This document shows positions 36,854 to 49,300 of a DNA stretch of 64,000 bases, piece after piece. The translations under genes and the position numbers were made by a program. Origin of the DNA: Ditylenchus dipsaci (taxonomy: Eukaryota > Nematoda > Chromadorea > Rhabditida > Anguinidae); assembly GCA_004194705.1 (NCBI GenBank), contig SADC01000939.1, positions 62,001 to 126,000 of the forward strand, written 5' to 3'. How positions within the stretch are numbered: position 1 is the stretch's first letter; every line of letters begins with the position of its first letter. Below the pieces are notes generated by a model, which searched no databases, had not been told where the DNA came from, and worked only from the letters and a program-made list of their open reading frames with translations.

Positions 36854-37746
36854 CTTTTATTTAGACAATGATTGTTTTTCAAAATTTGCGAAGTCATCTA
36901 TTTTAATAGTCCAGTATCATAGATTTTTATAACAAATTTCTGCACAAATATCCTTTCATTGTTCTATCTAAAGCCAACTGTTACTCAAATTTATCATTTG
37001 TTATCGCTGAGAGGAAGATTGACGTTTGTCTTGCGACCTTTGAGATACTAGGCCAATCAAATTCTTACATTGTTACTTTCTTTAATCCAGCTAATTATTT
37101 AGTTTTATCAATTTTGACCTTTCTGCAGCCCTTTACTTGTTGTGATCTCACCCTTGTGTCCATTTATCCTTTCAATCATCAAGGGTGAATGTATTATGTC
37201 TAACCTTGCATGCATCATCAGATGAAACTTGCAAAAAAGAGATATGGAAGAAAAAGAACCCACATAAATTGTTTGTCAATCAAAAAGGTCTTCTTGACTA
37301 TTTCCGCTCTCGATCCAGCTCAAACTAGGCCAAAAACATTTGTATTTCTCTTTCCGTTTTCACTTAATTTACTTCTGGAACAACCAAAAGTTATATATTT
37401 GCTTGAACACAAATGGCCTTAAAAGTAGGCTTAGGTGGTGGTCGTGGTGCAAACCCACTGGCTCCGCCCCAACCACCCACTTGGTCTCGCTCATCAGCTC
37501 CTCTATAGGTTGGAAGGAGAAAGACGTAAGAGTGGTAGCAAAAGGAATGTGATTGATTACTTGGCTGCCTTAATAATAATAAAGTCACCCAGCCAAAGGC
37601 TACTCTCCCTCCATTCCTTCATTGATAAATATTTAGGGCCACTCTAATCCTGTAGTCTCCTTGTTGGCATAATTAATTGCCTCGCAATCATAATTTATTA
37701 AGGACATCATGTCATGTTGCGTTGCTGTTGAAACCAGATAATATAG

Positions 37747-40686
37747 ATGTTGAGCCAGACGGCTGTCCCCTGGCAGCAAGTCAATAGCTACTTCTTGAAA
37801 AGGTTCAAGGTAGATTGGGTTTTGCTACCCTAACTTTTAGTTCATGGACATTTTTATAGCCAGGAAACTAGAGATCCAAAAAACAGTCCATTTGATAGCT
37901 AAACTTGTGCAAGATGTGCTAAAGGATGTAGAGATCCAAGAGCCCAGATTCATATCTACCTCAATGAGGCTAATGGACGTTATGAAGGGGTAAGCAAGCT
38001 ACTGTAGTTCGAAATCGGCACCCACAAAGCTTTAGAAAAAACGAGAATTTCACGCCAATTGAAATACTAGTTGACAATAATAATTTTTTTACTGAAAAAA
38101 GGGCAAGTCAAAAAAGTCAATAAAATTTGCCACTTTTTAGCTGCAAGTGCACTCTCCCTACGAGTATGAAGTCATTCTGTATCTTAACCAAATGGGTGTT
38201 TTAATTTTGTGGACGATGGAACGATCCAAGGCTGTGCTGTCCTCAAGCTAAGTGATGGTCGAAAAAGGTAATTAGTTTTGCCCCAAAACAAATACGATTT
38301 CATTGAATTATAACTTTATACCGTATTTCTTCTAATAGATACCCAGGGCTTTATTTTTCAACTCTCCGAAAATCGGAAAAAAGTTGGGTCGATTTTGAGA
38401 TTTTCGGGTGCTCATCCGAAATCCAGAGAAAACCAATAAAAGGCTCTGCAAAATATTGACTTTGGGCTGATATACAGACTATCAAAGTAGAGAGTGCGGC
38501 TCTATTAGAGGAAAACTAATTTGTTTTTGTAATAACTCAAGACTTAAACAATGCCTAAAAACTTATCGGCGCTACTCGGTTTTAATCCTCCTCCTCCCCC
38601 CCCCCCCCCCGCCAATAATTTTAAGCTCAGCAATTAGGCTTAGCCCTTAGGCTTAGACTTCGGGCCCTAGGCATTAGGCTCAGAGACAACCCGTACTGAT
38701 TTCAGAATTTTCAAAAAAAAAAGGTATGGTTTTTGAGGTACTTCAAAAATTATTGGGGGGGGGGGGAGGAGGGGGTGGTTAAAACTGAGTAGCGTCGACT
38801 TATCAATAGCAAGATTAATAAAAAGAAGAAAGTATAATTTTATTAGTTAAGAATCGGAATTTCAGATCGATGTCCCTATGGGTAGAGTTCATCACAGCCA
38901 GTGGCTATCTATCAGCCCGCAAAATCCGTAGTCGTTTTCAAGCCCTGGTTGCTCAAGCCATTGAAAAAGCTCAGTTCCGGGACAAGTGCAAGTTGCTGAC
39001 AGATTCGAGTGATGTGCGTCTGCACCTCTATGACAAATACATAGTCAAAATAACTGTGCTTTCCGCTGCAACAGTATATGGCCCAGGTCAGCTAGTCAAT
39101 GGCCCACCCAGGAATCCAGTGGCCCAGTGCTGAGGTGGTCAAGGAGGTACGCTGTGAGGGGTTCGACCTGCTCAGCAAAGAGTCTGCTACAACTGCCTTT
39201 CACCAACAGCAGCAGCAACAACAAGCAGTGGTGGTCAGCAAGGCAGCCATTCAAGGAATGGCTGGCACACCCACCGCCATACAACAACAGTCTGGTGGAG
39301 GCACTAACAACACTATGGAGGGCGATGCTTGGGCCATGAGTTAGTTCTTGATTCAAAGTTTAATTTGGTAGAGCTATTTTTTAAATTAAAAAAGGCTGAC
39401 TAGTAGCAACTTATTTATTTTTTCAATTTTATGCGCTTATTTTTTTACGTGATCTACTGTATTTCTTGTAATATAATGACCGTCGTTGATTCAAAATCGT
39501 TTGTGGCATTGTGTGTTTGATCTATTTTTTCAAGACTGCTTTTAGGCAAGTTACCCTCAATTTGTGACTAGTGAGATGAGCTACAAAATAGTTGGTAACC
39601 TGCCTGAGAGAGATCCCTTAAAAGGGTCGTCTTTGGATATTTAAGTCTATTAGACAGGGTTCGTAATGAAAAATTTCGAAAAAAGAACATTTGGGTAAAA
39701 AGGACATTTTGACCATTTTTGAAGAAAAAAGAGTCATTTTATCCAGTGCTTACTGCTTTTTTGAAGCGAAAAAAAAAGATTTTGACTAAAAACTTCAAAA
39801 TAAAAAAGATCTTGGGTCCCGAAAAAGAAGTAAAAAGGTGTCGAACCCTAGACGGGAAAGATCTCGAGGAGGATTTAGGAAGCGATGCAAAATTGAGAGT
39901 AGACTTATAAATTTTGTTTAAAAGGGCATGCTCACCTGTTTAAATTTGTCCTCGCAAATTCAATTTTTTTCCTGAATCATAGAACCTCTGTACGGATTTT
40001 CGAACTCGGTTTCTTACAAAACTACACCTAAAATTAAATTCTAGGCCTTTTTTGTTAGAAACCAAGCCGAAAAGTCCGTACAGAAGTCCAATGATTCGGA
40101 AAAAAATTGAATTGGTGAATACAAATTTAAACAGGTGAGCATGCCCCTTTAAAAAGTTAACATTTTGTTTGAAAAATGACTCAAAGAAAATAATTTCCTC
40201 CAGTTATTCAGGCATGACGCAGGCAGAAAACCTTCTGTTAGGCCATCTAAACAGGCGCAAGACACTGTCTATATTGAAAACCCTGAGAGACAGGCACTTA
40301 GACTACCTGGATTCACCTATAACTAACTATATCATCAAAACTCTGGTCCTATACGAATGTGAAAAACATTTTGGTGATCATGAATGGCAGGACTTTTGCC
40401 TTAGTGATCGAGTCATAGGTAATCTTCAATCATAATCTTACCCAAACTACAACTACTTCAAGGAGTGCTGCTACAACTGGTCAGCTGTCTGCAGTGTCGC
40501 AAATGTCCCACTATTTCCTGCCTCAATTAGACCTACTCAAAGGCAATGACTCAAGAACTCTGGACCAGGGCGCTAGGGCTGCATGGGCTCTTGTCCGCCA
40601 ATTAATGGTAAAACTATTTTAATGCCTCTGTTTTTGAGTTAAGTTTTCAATTTCAGCTGAGTGTGAACGCCCTGGAAACACTCTGA
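37747..40686 (+). CDS. mab-21: Mab-21 family protein
   Basis: Seven exons: 37747-37809, 37860-37989, 38141-38267, 38866-39341, 40204-40418, 40463-40607, 40657-40686 (stop). Conserved family blocks appear in order: VNSYFLKRF, LVQDVLKDVEIQEPRFIS, EVILYLNQMGV, MSLWVEFITASGYLSARKIR, CEGFDLLSKES, LSILKTLRDRH, KTLVLYECEKHFGD, LLQLVSCLQC. Mab-21 proteins have a nucleotidyltransferase fold related to cGAS and act in development; this copy's activity is unknown. An insertion of about 40 residues with seven Gln sits between LLSKES and EGDAW, where typical family members have a short loop. Five or more one-base breaks occur inside conserved blocks (near 37809, 37970, 38206, 39064-39105 and 40513). All introns keep AG/GT, so sequencing indels are likelier than a pseudogene. 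The exact 39341 donor is uncertain. Confidence 0.9.
38567..38797. mobile_element. Foldback MITE in mab-21 intron, CGGCGCTACTC ends
   Basis: CGGCGCTACTCGGTTTTAA is mirrored by TTAAAACTGAGTAGCGTCG. ACTTAT flanks both ends (38561-38566, 38798-38803). The interior contains a poly-C run and a matching poly-G run, plus 'gcccttaggctta'-type repeats. It is entirely intronic between exons 3 and 4. Confidence 0.7.
39921..40150. mobile_element. MITE in mab-21 intron, AAAGGGCATGC family
   Basis: Ends AAAGGGCATGCTCACCTGTT and AACAGGTGAGCATGCCCCTT are near-perfect inverted copies. Inner arms CTCGGTTTCTTACAAAAC and TTTTTGTTAGAAACCAAG match. It ends about 50 bases before exon 5. Confidence 0.8.
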
Positions 40687-40805
40687 GAGAATTAAGAACT
40701 ATTTTGTTGTTATTGTTATTTGTATGTATATTATTAGAGTTTTTTATTTCGTTCTTTCATTGCCTCATTTTCAAAGTTTTTGCCGCGAAATTTTATTGAT
40801 TTGCG

Positions 40806-40811
40806 AATAAA
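40806..40811 (+). promoter_or_regulatory. Probable polyadenylation signal of mab-21
   Basis: AATAAA lies 120 bases after the mab-21 stop codon, the first canonical hexamer downstream on the plus strand. Confidence 0.45.
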
Positions 40812-42777
40812 GTTGAGGCAAAGAGCGCCAATTAGAAAAGCAAAGCAGTGGGGTGTGAAGGAATCAAATTTGGAGATGGACCTGGCCGTCTGTCAATACT
40901 CATTTACATCAAATTTGTAGGGTCGTTGTGTGAGTGAATGTGTGTCGGTGTTTACTTGATCGCTGGTTAAATGAACACTATTTTATTGTTTTTAGCCACA
41001 ACAACAAACTTTGACCGAATTCGGCTGGGAAGTTAGTTGATTCTATTCGTAGGTCAAAATTTGAAAAACTCAATAAATATTTTTGCAGAATCAAATTTAA
41101 TAGCTTTTGCTAAGTAAAAAGGTTACAAAATTATATAAAAAACTAAGATTGTTCAATTGGCGGGTAAATTGGCCAAAGGTCGGGCAAATGCTAGGCCTTG
41201 CACTTTCTTTGACCGAAGATATTTTAAAAAAAAAAGTTTTTGGCGTGTTTTTTTTATTAACAAAATTGGAAAATTTAAGCAAAATTTTTTAATTTTTTGG
41301 ATATTATTTATTTTTGGCCAATTAGGCAGCTTTGCAAAAGAACCATTTTAGAAATTTAAAAGGCTATAACTGATTTGGTTTGCTTGAAACCTGGAATATG
41401 CTACAAAAAACATAATTTCTGCCACGAAAAAACTGAAAAATGTCACGAAAAAACCGTTTAAAAGACTGAAATATGCAACGAAAAAAAAGTTTTTTTCGCG
41501 GCACATTTCAGGTTTTTCGTGGCATCTCGTTTTTCCTGAAAGAAATAATGTTTTCGTGGCATATTTCAGGTTTTCAGCAAACCAAATCAGTTTGTGCCAT
41601 TTCAAAATGAATGGAATTTTCGAAAATACGCAGCTTGAAAATTTTAATTCCCATCCAACATGTTTTAATGAAACCTATGACTGCGATTTTTCAATCTGTT
41701 TTTGTTGATTTTGAAATTTTATTACAATTATGTATTTTAACCTGAGCTGACACAAAATCTCCGCTTTAAACAAGCCACCCTTGGGTTCTGTTGTTTGTAG
41801 AGTTGGTCTTCTTCATCTGCATCAAAGTAGACATCAGTGGCAGTGATGCTAATATAGTTTTCAGCTTTCCTTCTGTGCTATAGGAAGCTTGTTCTAAACC
41901 AGATTTATTAACTATCAAACTAATTTGCCACTTTGGTTGGTGTTTGGGACAACGTGGATTAGTGTGATTATGCCTTTAAATGGCCTCATCACTCTATAAA
42001 AGGAATCCAATAGGAACCAGCAATTATGTGGTAAGTGTAATAATGGCCTGCCTGCCTGTCTCCCACCAAATAAATGATTGTCTTTCACTCTTTTGCGGTA
42101 TAACCACCAATTTTATTTGGGTGGAAGAGAATGAAATTATCCGGATCATTTTTGGTTGTCAAGACTACTTTTGTTTTGCCCAATAAAGCTTTTAGGGCGA
42201 AAAGTAAACAATTTTTGGCCAAATATAAAATACTTTTTAAGATTTAATAGTCTTTTTCTATTGCTTAAAATTTAGCAGGTTTTCCTTTGAGAGTCGAGAA
42301 AATGATTACATTGAAAAAAAAGAAAAAAAACAGAAGCTAGTATATCCCTCAAGTTCCTCCCTACCTTTTTAAAAAACAGGCGAGTGAATCTGTGCCCTAA
42401 AAAGACAAATTTGCGCCATAAAAATGATTATTCATCACGGCGTGTCAAATCGACAAAAATCGGAATAAGAGTTTTCGTGGCAGGACCCAAAATTTAAGTC
42501 ATATAAGAATTAGGCGAGAAAGTAGTTAAAATTATAAACTTTCTTAAAGGAGGGGTGTAAGCTGTTAAGTAGATAGTCTCGACACGAAAGGATTAATCCA
42601 AGATTTGTGCTTATGAAATGTTGTTTTAGAGCCATACTTTGTCGACAACTCATTGTTGCGATCTCAGACGAACTTGTGCAAAATTAAAAGTTGGATTAGC
42701 ATCATGAATATCAGAATTTCTAAACTCTTTCAAAAAAGACCCTCAAAGGGGCATGCTCGTCGCCGATGGGATTTTTA
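40812..42777. other. Intergenic, repeats only
   Basis: No gene recognised. 41385-41600 is a palindrome: TTGGTTTGCTTGAAACCTGA mirrored by CAGGTTTTCAGCAAACCAAA, with CCACGAAAAA words. 42535-42610 carries an inverted copy of the AGACTATCTCCTTAACAGC repeat found at 33938, 44240 and 44465. AAAGGGGCATGCTCG at 42747 looks like a solo MITE end next to the hAT derivative. Confidence 0.4.
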
Positions 42778-43846
42778 TAGAGGTGGCGGCGATGCGATAT
42801 ATCGCACATGCGATATATCGCATGTCGCACAAAATTTAAGAAAAATATTGCATCGCTATATCGCATTTTGTTTTCAAAAATATCGCATATCGCATCTCAA
42901 TTTTAAAAAATATCGCATCCTTATTCAAAAATTTTTTGCTTGCTATATGACAAGTTTGATGTTGAAAAGACGAAGTGAGATCTTATTTTTTACAGTATGA
43001 TTATATAATCGATGCTTTTTTCAGGGTTCACGGGCTGGCAATGTCTCTAGACGCTCGCTTCAAAGACAGAATCGCATCAAACAAGACAGAGTTCATCGAA
43101 AATGTGACTTTGCGTATCCAAGAAAAGTGTGAAGCTGACCTCAGTTCTATCGAAACAGAAGAAGGTATATGTTTGATCATTGCATTCTCTCTCATTTTTT
43201 GCTTCAGCTGTAAGATTCCTCCTCTTAAGCGTTCAACTTTGTTTTTCGGCTAACTTAGCGATCTATTCACAGACGATGAATTAACAAATGGTGAGCAGGT
43301 CAGCGGAGCAATGATTGAGATTAAGGCCTACAACAAGGAGAAATGTATCGATCCGAAAGCGAACCCTTTGGATCACTGAAAGGTAGAGGCAAGCTCATTT
43401 CTTATTTCATCAACGCGATGCGTTTTGATACAAAATTTTTTAAGAAAAGGAGAAGACATATCCAATTCTCGCTATGATCGCTCGACGTTATCTATCGGCT
43501 ATCGCCACAAGCCAACCAAGTGAGCAGCTATTCTCCGTGGCCAGGGATGTGTTCGATTACCGTAGTCCAATCTTCCTGAACAAAAGTTTTTCTTCGCTAA
43601 ATTTCTCGTATTGAGTTGTTAATTCGTGAATTTTGTGTTCGTCTGCTGGTATTTAGTTGTTGAGTTGTTGGTGTATATAAAGAATTTTTTTGTTCAAAAT
43701 ATATCGCATATGCAATTTTAAGGTAAAAATATCGCAGCGATATATCGCACCTGAAATTACATATCGCATCGCACATATCGCATCTCAATTTTTCACTCAA
43801 AAATATCGCATCGCACATATCGCAAAAAGACAAATTTCGAGCTCTA
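42778..43846 (+). mobile_element. hAT deletion derivative, TSD GATTTT(T)AT
   Basis: Left end TAGAGGTGGCGGCGATGCG, right end CGAGCTCTA. Flanks are GATTTTTA (42770-42777) and GATTTTAT (43847-43854), 8 bp differing by one T shift. Subterminal regions on both sides are repeats of GCGATATATCGCA. The interior keeps only the 3' part of a transposase: SLDARFKDRIASNKTEF (near 43042) and YPILAMIARRYLSAIATSQP then SEQLFSVARD (43451-43552), close to those in the hAT at 15970. It is non-autonomous. Confidence 0.8.
43042..43600 (+). pseudogene. hAT transposase C-terminal fragment
   Basis: Contains the LDARFKDR block and the hAT dimerisation domain with conserved ATSQPSEQLFSVA. Everything upstream of these blocks (BED finger, first catalytic Asp region) is absent. 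The frame after DVFDYRS jumps to FLNKSF, as a deletion of the SSLMPEKA-type segment would produce. Confidence 0.75.
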
Positions 43847-43930
43847 GATTTTATTTTGAAAGACGGGTACCAGCGAAATTTAAACGAGAATTAATTTGAC
43901 GAAATTTCTGAGAAGTCGAGGAAAAACTAT

Positions 43931-44002
43931 GCCTCCAGTGGGAATCGAACCGACGACCGACTTTCACAGTCCGTCGCCGTTTCACCACTAGGTCACTGAT
44001 GC
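43931..44002 (-). repeat. tRNA-like sequence (tRNA pseudogene or SINE head)
   Basis: On the minus strand the 72 bases carry a good A box (TGACCTAGTGG) and B box (GGTTCGATTCC) at tRNA spacing. The acceptor stem has two mismatches, the T stem one, and the anticodon stem-loop does not fold canonically, so I do not call a functional tRNA. Confidence 0.5.
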
Positions 44003-44009
44003 TATTAAA

Positions 44010-44212
44010 CATTACCAACATTTTTCGAGCCAAATGGCTCGCGAGCTAAAAAGCTCTTCTCACTATGTTCTTTAACTTGACGAGCCAGATGGCTCGTCAA
44101 GTTAGCTATTTGGCGAGCGAGCAGCTCGCGTGCTTTTGTATACGCTTATTTTAGGGGATCGAAGGGGATCGAGCTGTTTGCTCGCAAATGAGCCGAATGC
44201 ACAACACTGTTC
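44010..44212. mobile_element. Possible hAT remnant with GAGCC-TGGCTCG repeats
   Basis: Short palindromic words (CGAGCCAAATGGCTCG, GACGAGCCAGATGGCTCGTC, CGAGCGAGCAGCTCGCG) recur over about 200 bases, and the right end reads CACAACACTG, a complement of the hAT-like CAGTGTTG. The left end was not found. Confidence 0.4.
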
Positions 44213-44229
44213 ATAAGCACAAATCTTGG

Positions 44230-44515
44230 ATTAATCCTTTCGTGTCAAGACTATCTCCTTAACAGCTTTCACCCTCCTTAAAAAAGTTTATAATTTCGGG
44301 TACTAATATTGGGTACTAATTTTTGAAGGAATTTAGAAATTCTGACAATGATTGTGCTAATACAACTTTTAATTTTGTACAACTTTGTCTGAAATCGCAA
44401 CATCGAGTTGTAGACAAAATAGGACTCGAAAACCACGTTTAAAAACACAAAACTTGGGATAATCCTTTCGTGTCAAGACTATCTCCTTAACAGCTTTCAC
44501 CCCTCCTTTAACTGC
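44230..44515. repeat. Direct repeat, TTTCGTGTCAAGACTATCTC
   Basis: Two direct copies of a ~45-base block ending in TTAACAGCTTTCACCC at 44240-44283 and 44465-44510. A third plus-strand copy is at 33933-33980 and an inverted one at 42535-42600. No coding potential. Confidence 0.6.
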
Positions 44516-44519
44516 TTGT

Positions 44520-46369
44520 TTTTACACCAAAATTTCTGTGGTATTTTAGCAAATTTAGGCTTAAAATAAATCTGAGATTCAGCGCTACAAACTGAGAAGT
44601 AAATTAGTGTTAATACATGTAATTTGGAGTCACAATACACAAAATAATATGGATTAAATTTCCCCCTTTTTACAGCTTTTAGTTTTCCTCGTGATTTTTT
44701 TTTTAATTTTCGCTTATTAAAAAAAATCCAACAACTTTGTAGATCCAGCTTTGAGCTATCCGATTCAATTCAGAACGAGACTAGTTCGTAACAAAATTGA
44801 AAATTCCGCACGGGCTGAACTTTTTGTTTTGTTTTTTCTTTAAAATATTGTTAAAAAGTATAATTTCCATGCGTGCCTTAACTGCCTATGGTTCCAAGCT
44901 CAAATAAACAAGGTCTTGGACAAAAATACGTTACTCAGCTATAGGGTCGTAGCCAGAAAATCTGACGGGGGGGGGCACCATACGAGAAAAAAAGTTTTCG
45001 AGGCCATTTTACCTACACCGTCTTTCATTTTTGACTAGGAAAAATCTGACGGGGGGGGGCACGTGCCTAAATTATTAGCCAATTTGAATATTCATTTCGA
45101 GAGAAAGCTTTTATTTTTGATTTCAGCATTTTTCAGCATTAAATGGAACCTTCTTTAATTTTTAAGCTTTTCGCTCGCTCTTTATTTTTCTAACATATTT
45201 TTAAATATTTTGGGTGGTTAGTGAATAGCTTTTGATGTGGTTGCTAAATATGTTTCCAAACTTTATTAAAATAAGAAGGCATTTTTACTATTACAGCACA
45301 ACACGAACAAAGGCAAGGTACTTTATAAAAATACTTTGGTGATAATTATTAAATAGAAACTTAGGCAACCACAAAAAGATTTGGACGAATTTGGATGTAG
45401 CATGCACTCTAATACCAAACACAATCAGACAGCACAAGCTCACAACAGTAGATAAAAAAGACATTTAAGCAAATGAGCCCAGTAATAAGGAATGAAGAAT
45501 GGCTTAATGGGTCATCATTACAGCACATATATAGTACGAAAACGATTTTTAGTTGACTTCATCTCCCAAAGAAGTTCTGACAGTACTTCCCCTGAAAAAA
45601 AACTACAGAAGAAACCCGTTAAAAAGTATGCGATTAATTGAATCTTCTCAGCAGAGAAAGCAAATGGGTTTTCTAACATAGAAAAGAAAATATATGGGAT
45701 ACAAAGAGTTCGGACAAGTACATAATGTTATACCGTATTCTATCTAATAGACGCACACCTCTAAAGAAAAAACTGTTTTGGGATTATGTTTTTGACTCAA
45801 GGCTCTAAACTCAAAATTTTAAAATAAAGGACATTTTTGTGAAATAAATAAATTTGGTCCTTTTTGGCAGTGCTTATTGATTTTTGAGCACAGAAATTTA
45901 ATATTTGTAAATTCTGAAGATTTCGGGTCTCAAATAACGGTTAATCAAGTATCTTCTCTCTTTTGTTCCTTTTTTCAGCCATCGGCTAACATTACAGATC
46001 TTTAAATTAAACAAATCTTTAAGTAGAAGACGTTTCCGAGCCCTGTTTTAACTTTATTTTCGTGGAAAACTTCTATGAAAGTTTCCACTCGAATTGTAGC
46101 TTATCTCTCTGGCTACAAAATAAATGGTGTCTTGCCTGAGAGTGTATCAAAAACATATGTCACAAACATAAATGTTCCAAACACGATTTTGAACGAGAGG
46201 GGAGTGCGTCTATTATAGACAATACTGTATTCATTTATCTATTTCTTTGTTAATTTTAAGCTAGAACCAATAATGCTGAAATCCAGTCATGTTCTGTTTT
46301 ACAACATTTTTTTTCGAATTGTTAAGATATGTAAGGATTAGGCCACAACACAAAAATGACCACGAAATG
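44520..46369. other. Intergenic with G-run repeat and a foldback
   Basis: 44947-45062 holds two CTGACGGGGGGGGGCAC-type blocks. 45733-46240 is a foldback whose ends (CGTATTCTATCTAATAGACG and CGTCTATTATAGACAATAC) match those of elements at 47167 and 38325. 46080-46136 is a copy of a conserved hairpin shared with 39545, 47264 and 59831. No gene recognised. Confidence 0.5.
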
Positions 46370-49300
46370 CTAAAATAAAGCTAAATTATTTGGAGTGAGT
46401 TTTGTCATCTTCCATTCCCCTTCGTCCACCCCTCCATCTTGTCTTGTTCCAGCTTCCCATCACTTTTAACGATCTTTTCAGACCAGCCGAGTTCAGTCTG
46501 CTTTTTAAGATCCTTAGGCTCCATCTCCTTATTTTCAGCTACAGGCACAACTTTATGGCTTTCGAGTTGTGTTGGTTGGCTGTTTACGGGTGTGGCTTGA
46601 ACATTTAATTGAGGGCGAACAGTGTTTGTATTATCTAAACAGTAGAAAAATAGGTTTTTTGTTTTTTAATTTAAGCGATATTACTTTCTTGCACACCCTC
46701 AGGACACAATTTTCAAAGTTTAGATTGTTGACCACTCCATCCTCCCATTCTTTGGCGCTGTACAGACACTTCCAAGTCACCAAGGCATTAGGAAACACAT
46801 CTCGTTGGAATAAATCTTTCTGTAATTTATACATAGATTAACACTAATCTATTTTGATTTATTTTCTCACTGATTTTACCTTTATTCTAGGAACTCTATA
46901 ATAAATTGAAATTGAAAGGAAGTTTTAAAGGGTGCATAGCCGTTTAGGCAAATTTTGGACAACTTTTAATTTTGCGCTTTTTAAAAATTTAATTTTTTTG
47001 CTGTTTAAAGCTACACATTTGAGCTCATCCTAGCATACGCTCGACTAAGCCGCGCCTAAGTAGAAAAAACAAGTACATTGCAGAAAAACACCAGAAAATA
47101 AAACGCCAAAAAAAGCGCGAATTTGAAAAAAGTCCATAAATTGCTTCAATGCACCTATGACGTTTATCGTATATTTCCTATTAGACGCCCCCCCCCCCGC
47201 CTTAATTTCAAAAACGTGTTTTGCGGCATTGTGTTTTTGAACCATTTTTTAAAAACTTCTCTCACGCAAGTCACCACTGATTTTTTAGCTCATCTCACTG
47301 GCTACAAAATAGGTGGTAACTTGCCTAGGATTTTGTAAGAACACGATTTTGAAAGCAATGGGGCCGTCTAGTAAAAATATACGGTGGAAACCAAGCTACA
47401 AACCTGAATGAAATTTTTTCTAATGTCTTCTCGGTCAAACGCCACCCACGCTAAAAATAAAAAAGTTTGTTTTACTTTTTGTGTTGAAATGTAAACCTGA
47501 AACTCCACATTCATTACAGAACACATGTTCTTTTGCTGCAAAGCAATAGCTTGATGTCCAGTGCTTCCAGTGAAAGGGGAAAGCCTGAATAAAAATGTTA
47601 TTGAAAGATGAACGGGCTAGCTATAAACCTCAGGAAATGAGGCACTTCTGCTGAAACTTCAAACATTTGAATGGTTCTATCTCCTTTGCCAGTCAGAAAC
47701 AAAACCTGAAAAACGATAGATTATTTTTAAAATTTCAAAAATGTGATTTACAGAAGTGTCATAGTCGTATACAGGAATGAGTGGTTGAGTGCTGGTGTCT
47801 ATTGTCTCATTCACCAGCTGGTGCAAATCAGCAGTTCTGTACAAAGCACATTGTCGATTAGATTGTCTGGAAATTGAGCTGCGTCTTTTTACAAAAATTT
47901 AAATTTGTTTTAACTACCTGCTAAAACCAACGACTAGAATAATAGAATCTTCGCAGACAAAGAGAACCCGGGCACCTCGACTGCTTTCCAGTACTTTTCG
48001 TTCCTACAAATACTTGTTTTATAATATCTCTAAATCGAATTCAATGGATTTTTATTTATTTTTTCTTAGTTATAGTCTATTCAATATCCTTTGCAATTTT
48101 CTTTAGTTTTAAAAAATTATTTATCTCAAGTTGAAAATAGTGAAAAATGGACCAAAAATCATTGTCCGTCATGGCTCGTTCAGAAACCCAGAGTTTGAGT
48201 TGGCGTTGGAGTCGGAGTTGGAGTATTTGGCATCGTGAAACCCTTACTCCAGCTCTCGACTCTGACTCCAACTCCGGGTTTCTGAACGAGCCATCAATCA
48301 TTAAAATTCTTACACAAACACAACAATCTGCTCCCAACTGTGGCTCAAAAACTTTTAGCATACAATCTCGTCCCACAGAAGCCAACTTTAAGCCATCAGC
48401 ACTCCACTAAAGATCATTAAATTAGGAAAAGTAACAAATTGATTAAAAAAAGACCGACCGCAAGAGACAGAATACCGTCCAGATGAGCATTTATTTGGAG
48501 AACACATTGTTCGGTCAACAAATTCCAAATTTGGATAGTACCGTTGGCAATTCCAACAGCTATGATACCGCTGGCAGTAGGATTGTAACGAATCTAAAAA
48601 TATTTGAAATAAACGGCTTTTAAAGGACCATGGTTTTTGAACGCAGCGGCATTTCCTTAATTTGAATTGGCGGGGACACCTTTTAATTCCGAAACTTTTT
48701 TTTGAATTATTTGCGCTAGTAAAGAATACCCCTCCCAAAACCTGCCCTTCCAAAAACAATTTTAGGCTTAGCCCTTAGGCTCGGAGGTAGGCCAGCGTAC
48801 GGAAGTTGTGACCAATAAATAGTTTACGCACTTTTTCTGGGGTCTGGGACATATATTTGGGTGCTCTCTACTCAAGTGTGGTCCCCGCATTAATTTGTGG
48901 TGTAACGCGCTGGTATGTACTTTTAAAATAAAAAATTTATGTATTAATTATATGAACAAATATCTACATATAGTATTTTTCAAACAAAAAATAACTTGAA
49001 AATCAATTGTTGAATATTTTCGAATTGAAAAAGTGTCCCCCACCAATTAAAATGTTCAAAATGTTAATTAGTTTGATTAGTGAATAAAAAAGGTTGAAAA
49101 GACTTGCCTGAGTTACTTTTTTACCATTTCCTATGTTTAGTTCTTTGGAAGGAATCAAATCTGCAAGTTTCATGCCCTCTTCCACCACTTCCGAGTCTTC
49201 TTTTGGTTCTTCGGCAGGTTTGGAACCTATGCACTGGATTCTGTCGTCAATTTCCCATACCTTTACGATGCCATTTTCCAAACCAACTGCTAGTTCGTTA

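Noticed and set aside
43931..44002. Functional tRNA gene (GTG anticodon)
   Set aside because: A and B boxes are present but acceptor, T and anticodon stems have mismatches and the anticodon loop does not place T33 correctly.
48147..48410. Plus-strand 87-codon frame starting MDQKSLSVMARSETQ
   Set aside because: It runs through a MITE palindrome and then antisense to a coronin-7 exon.
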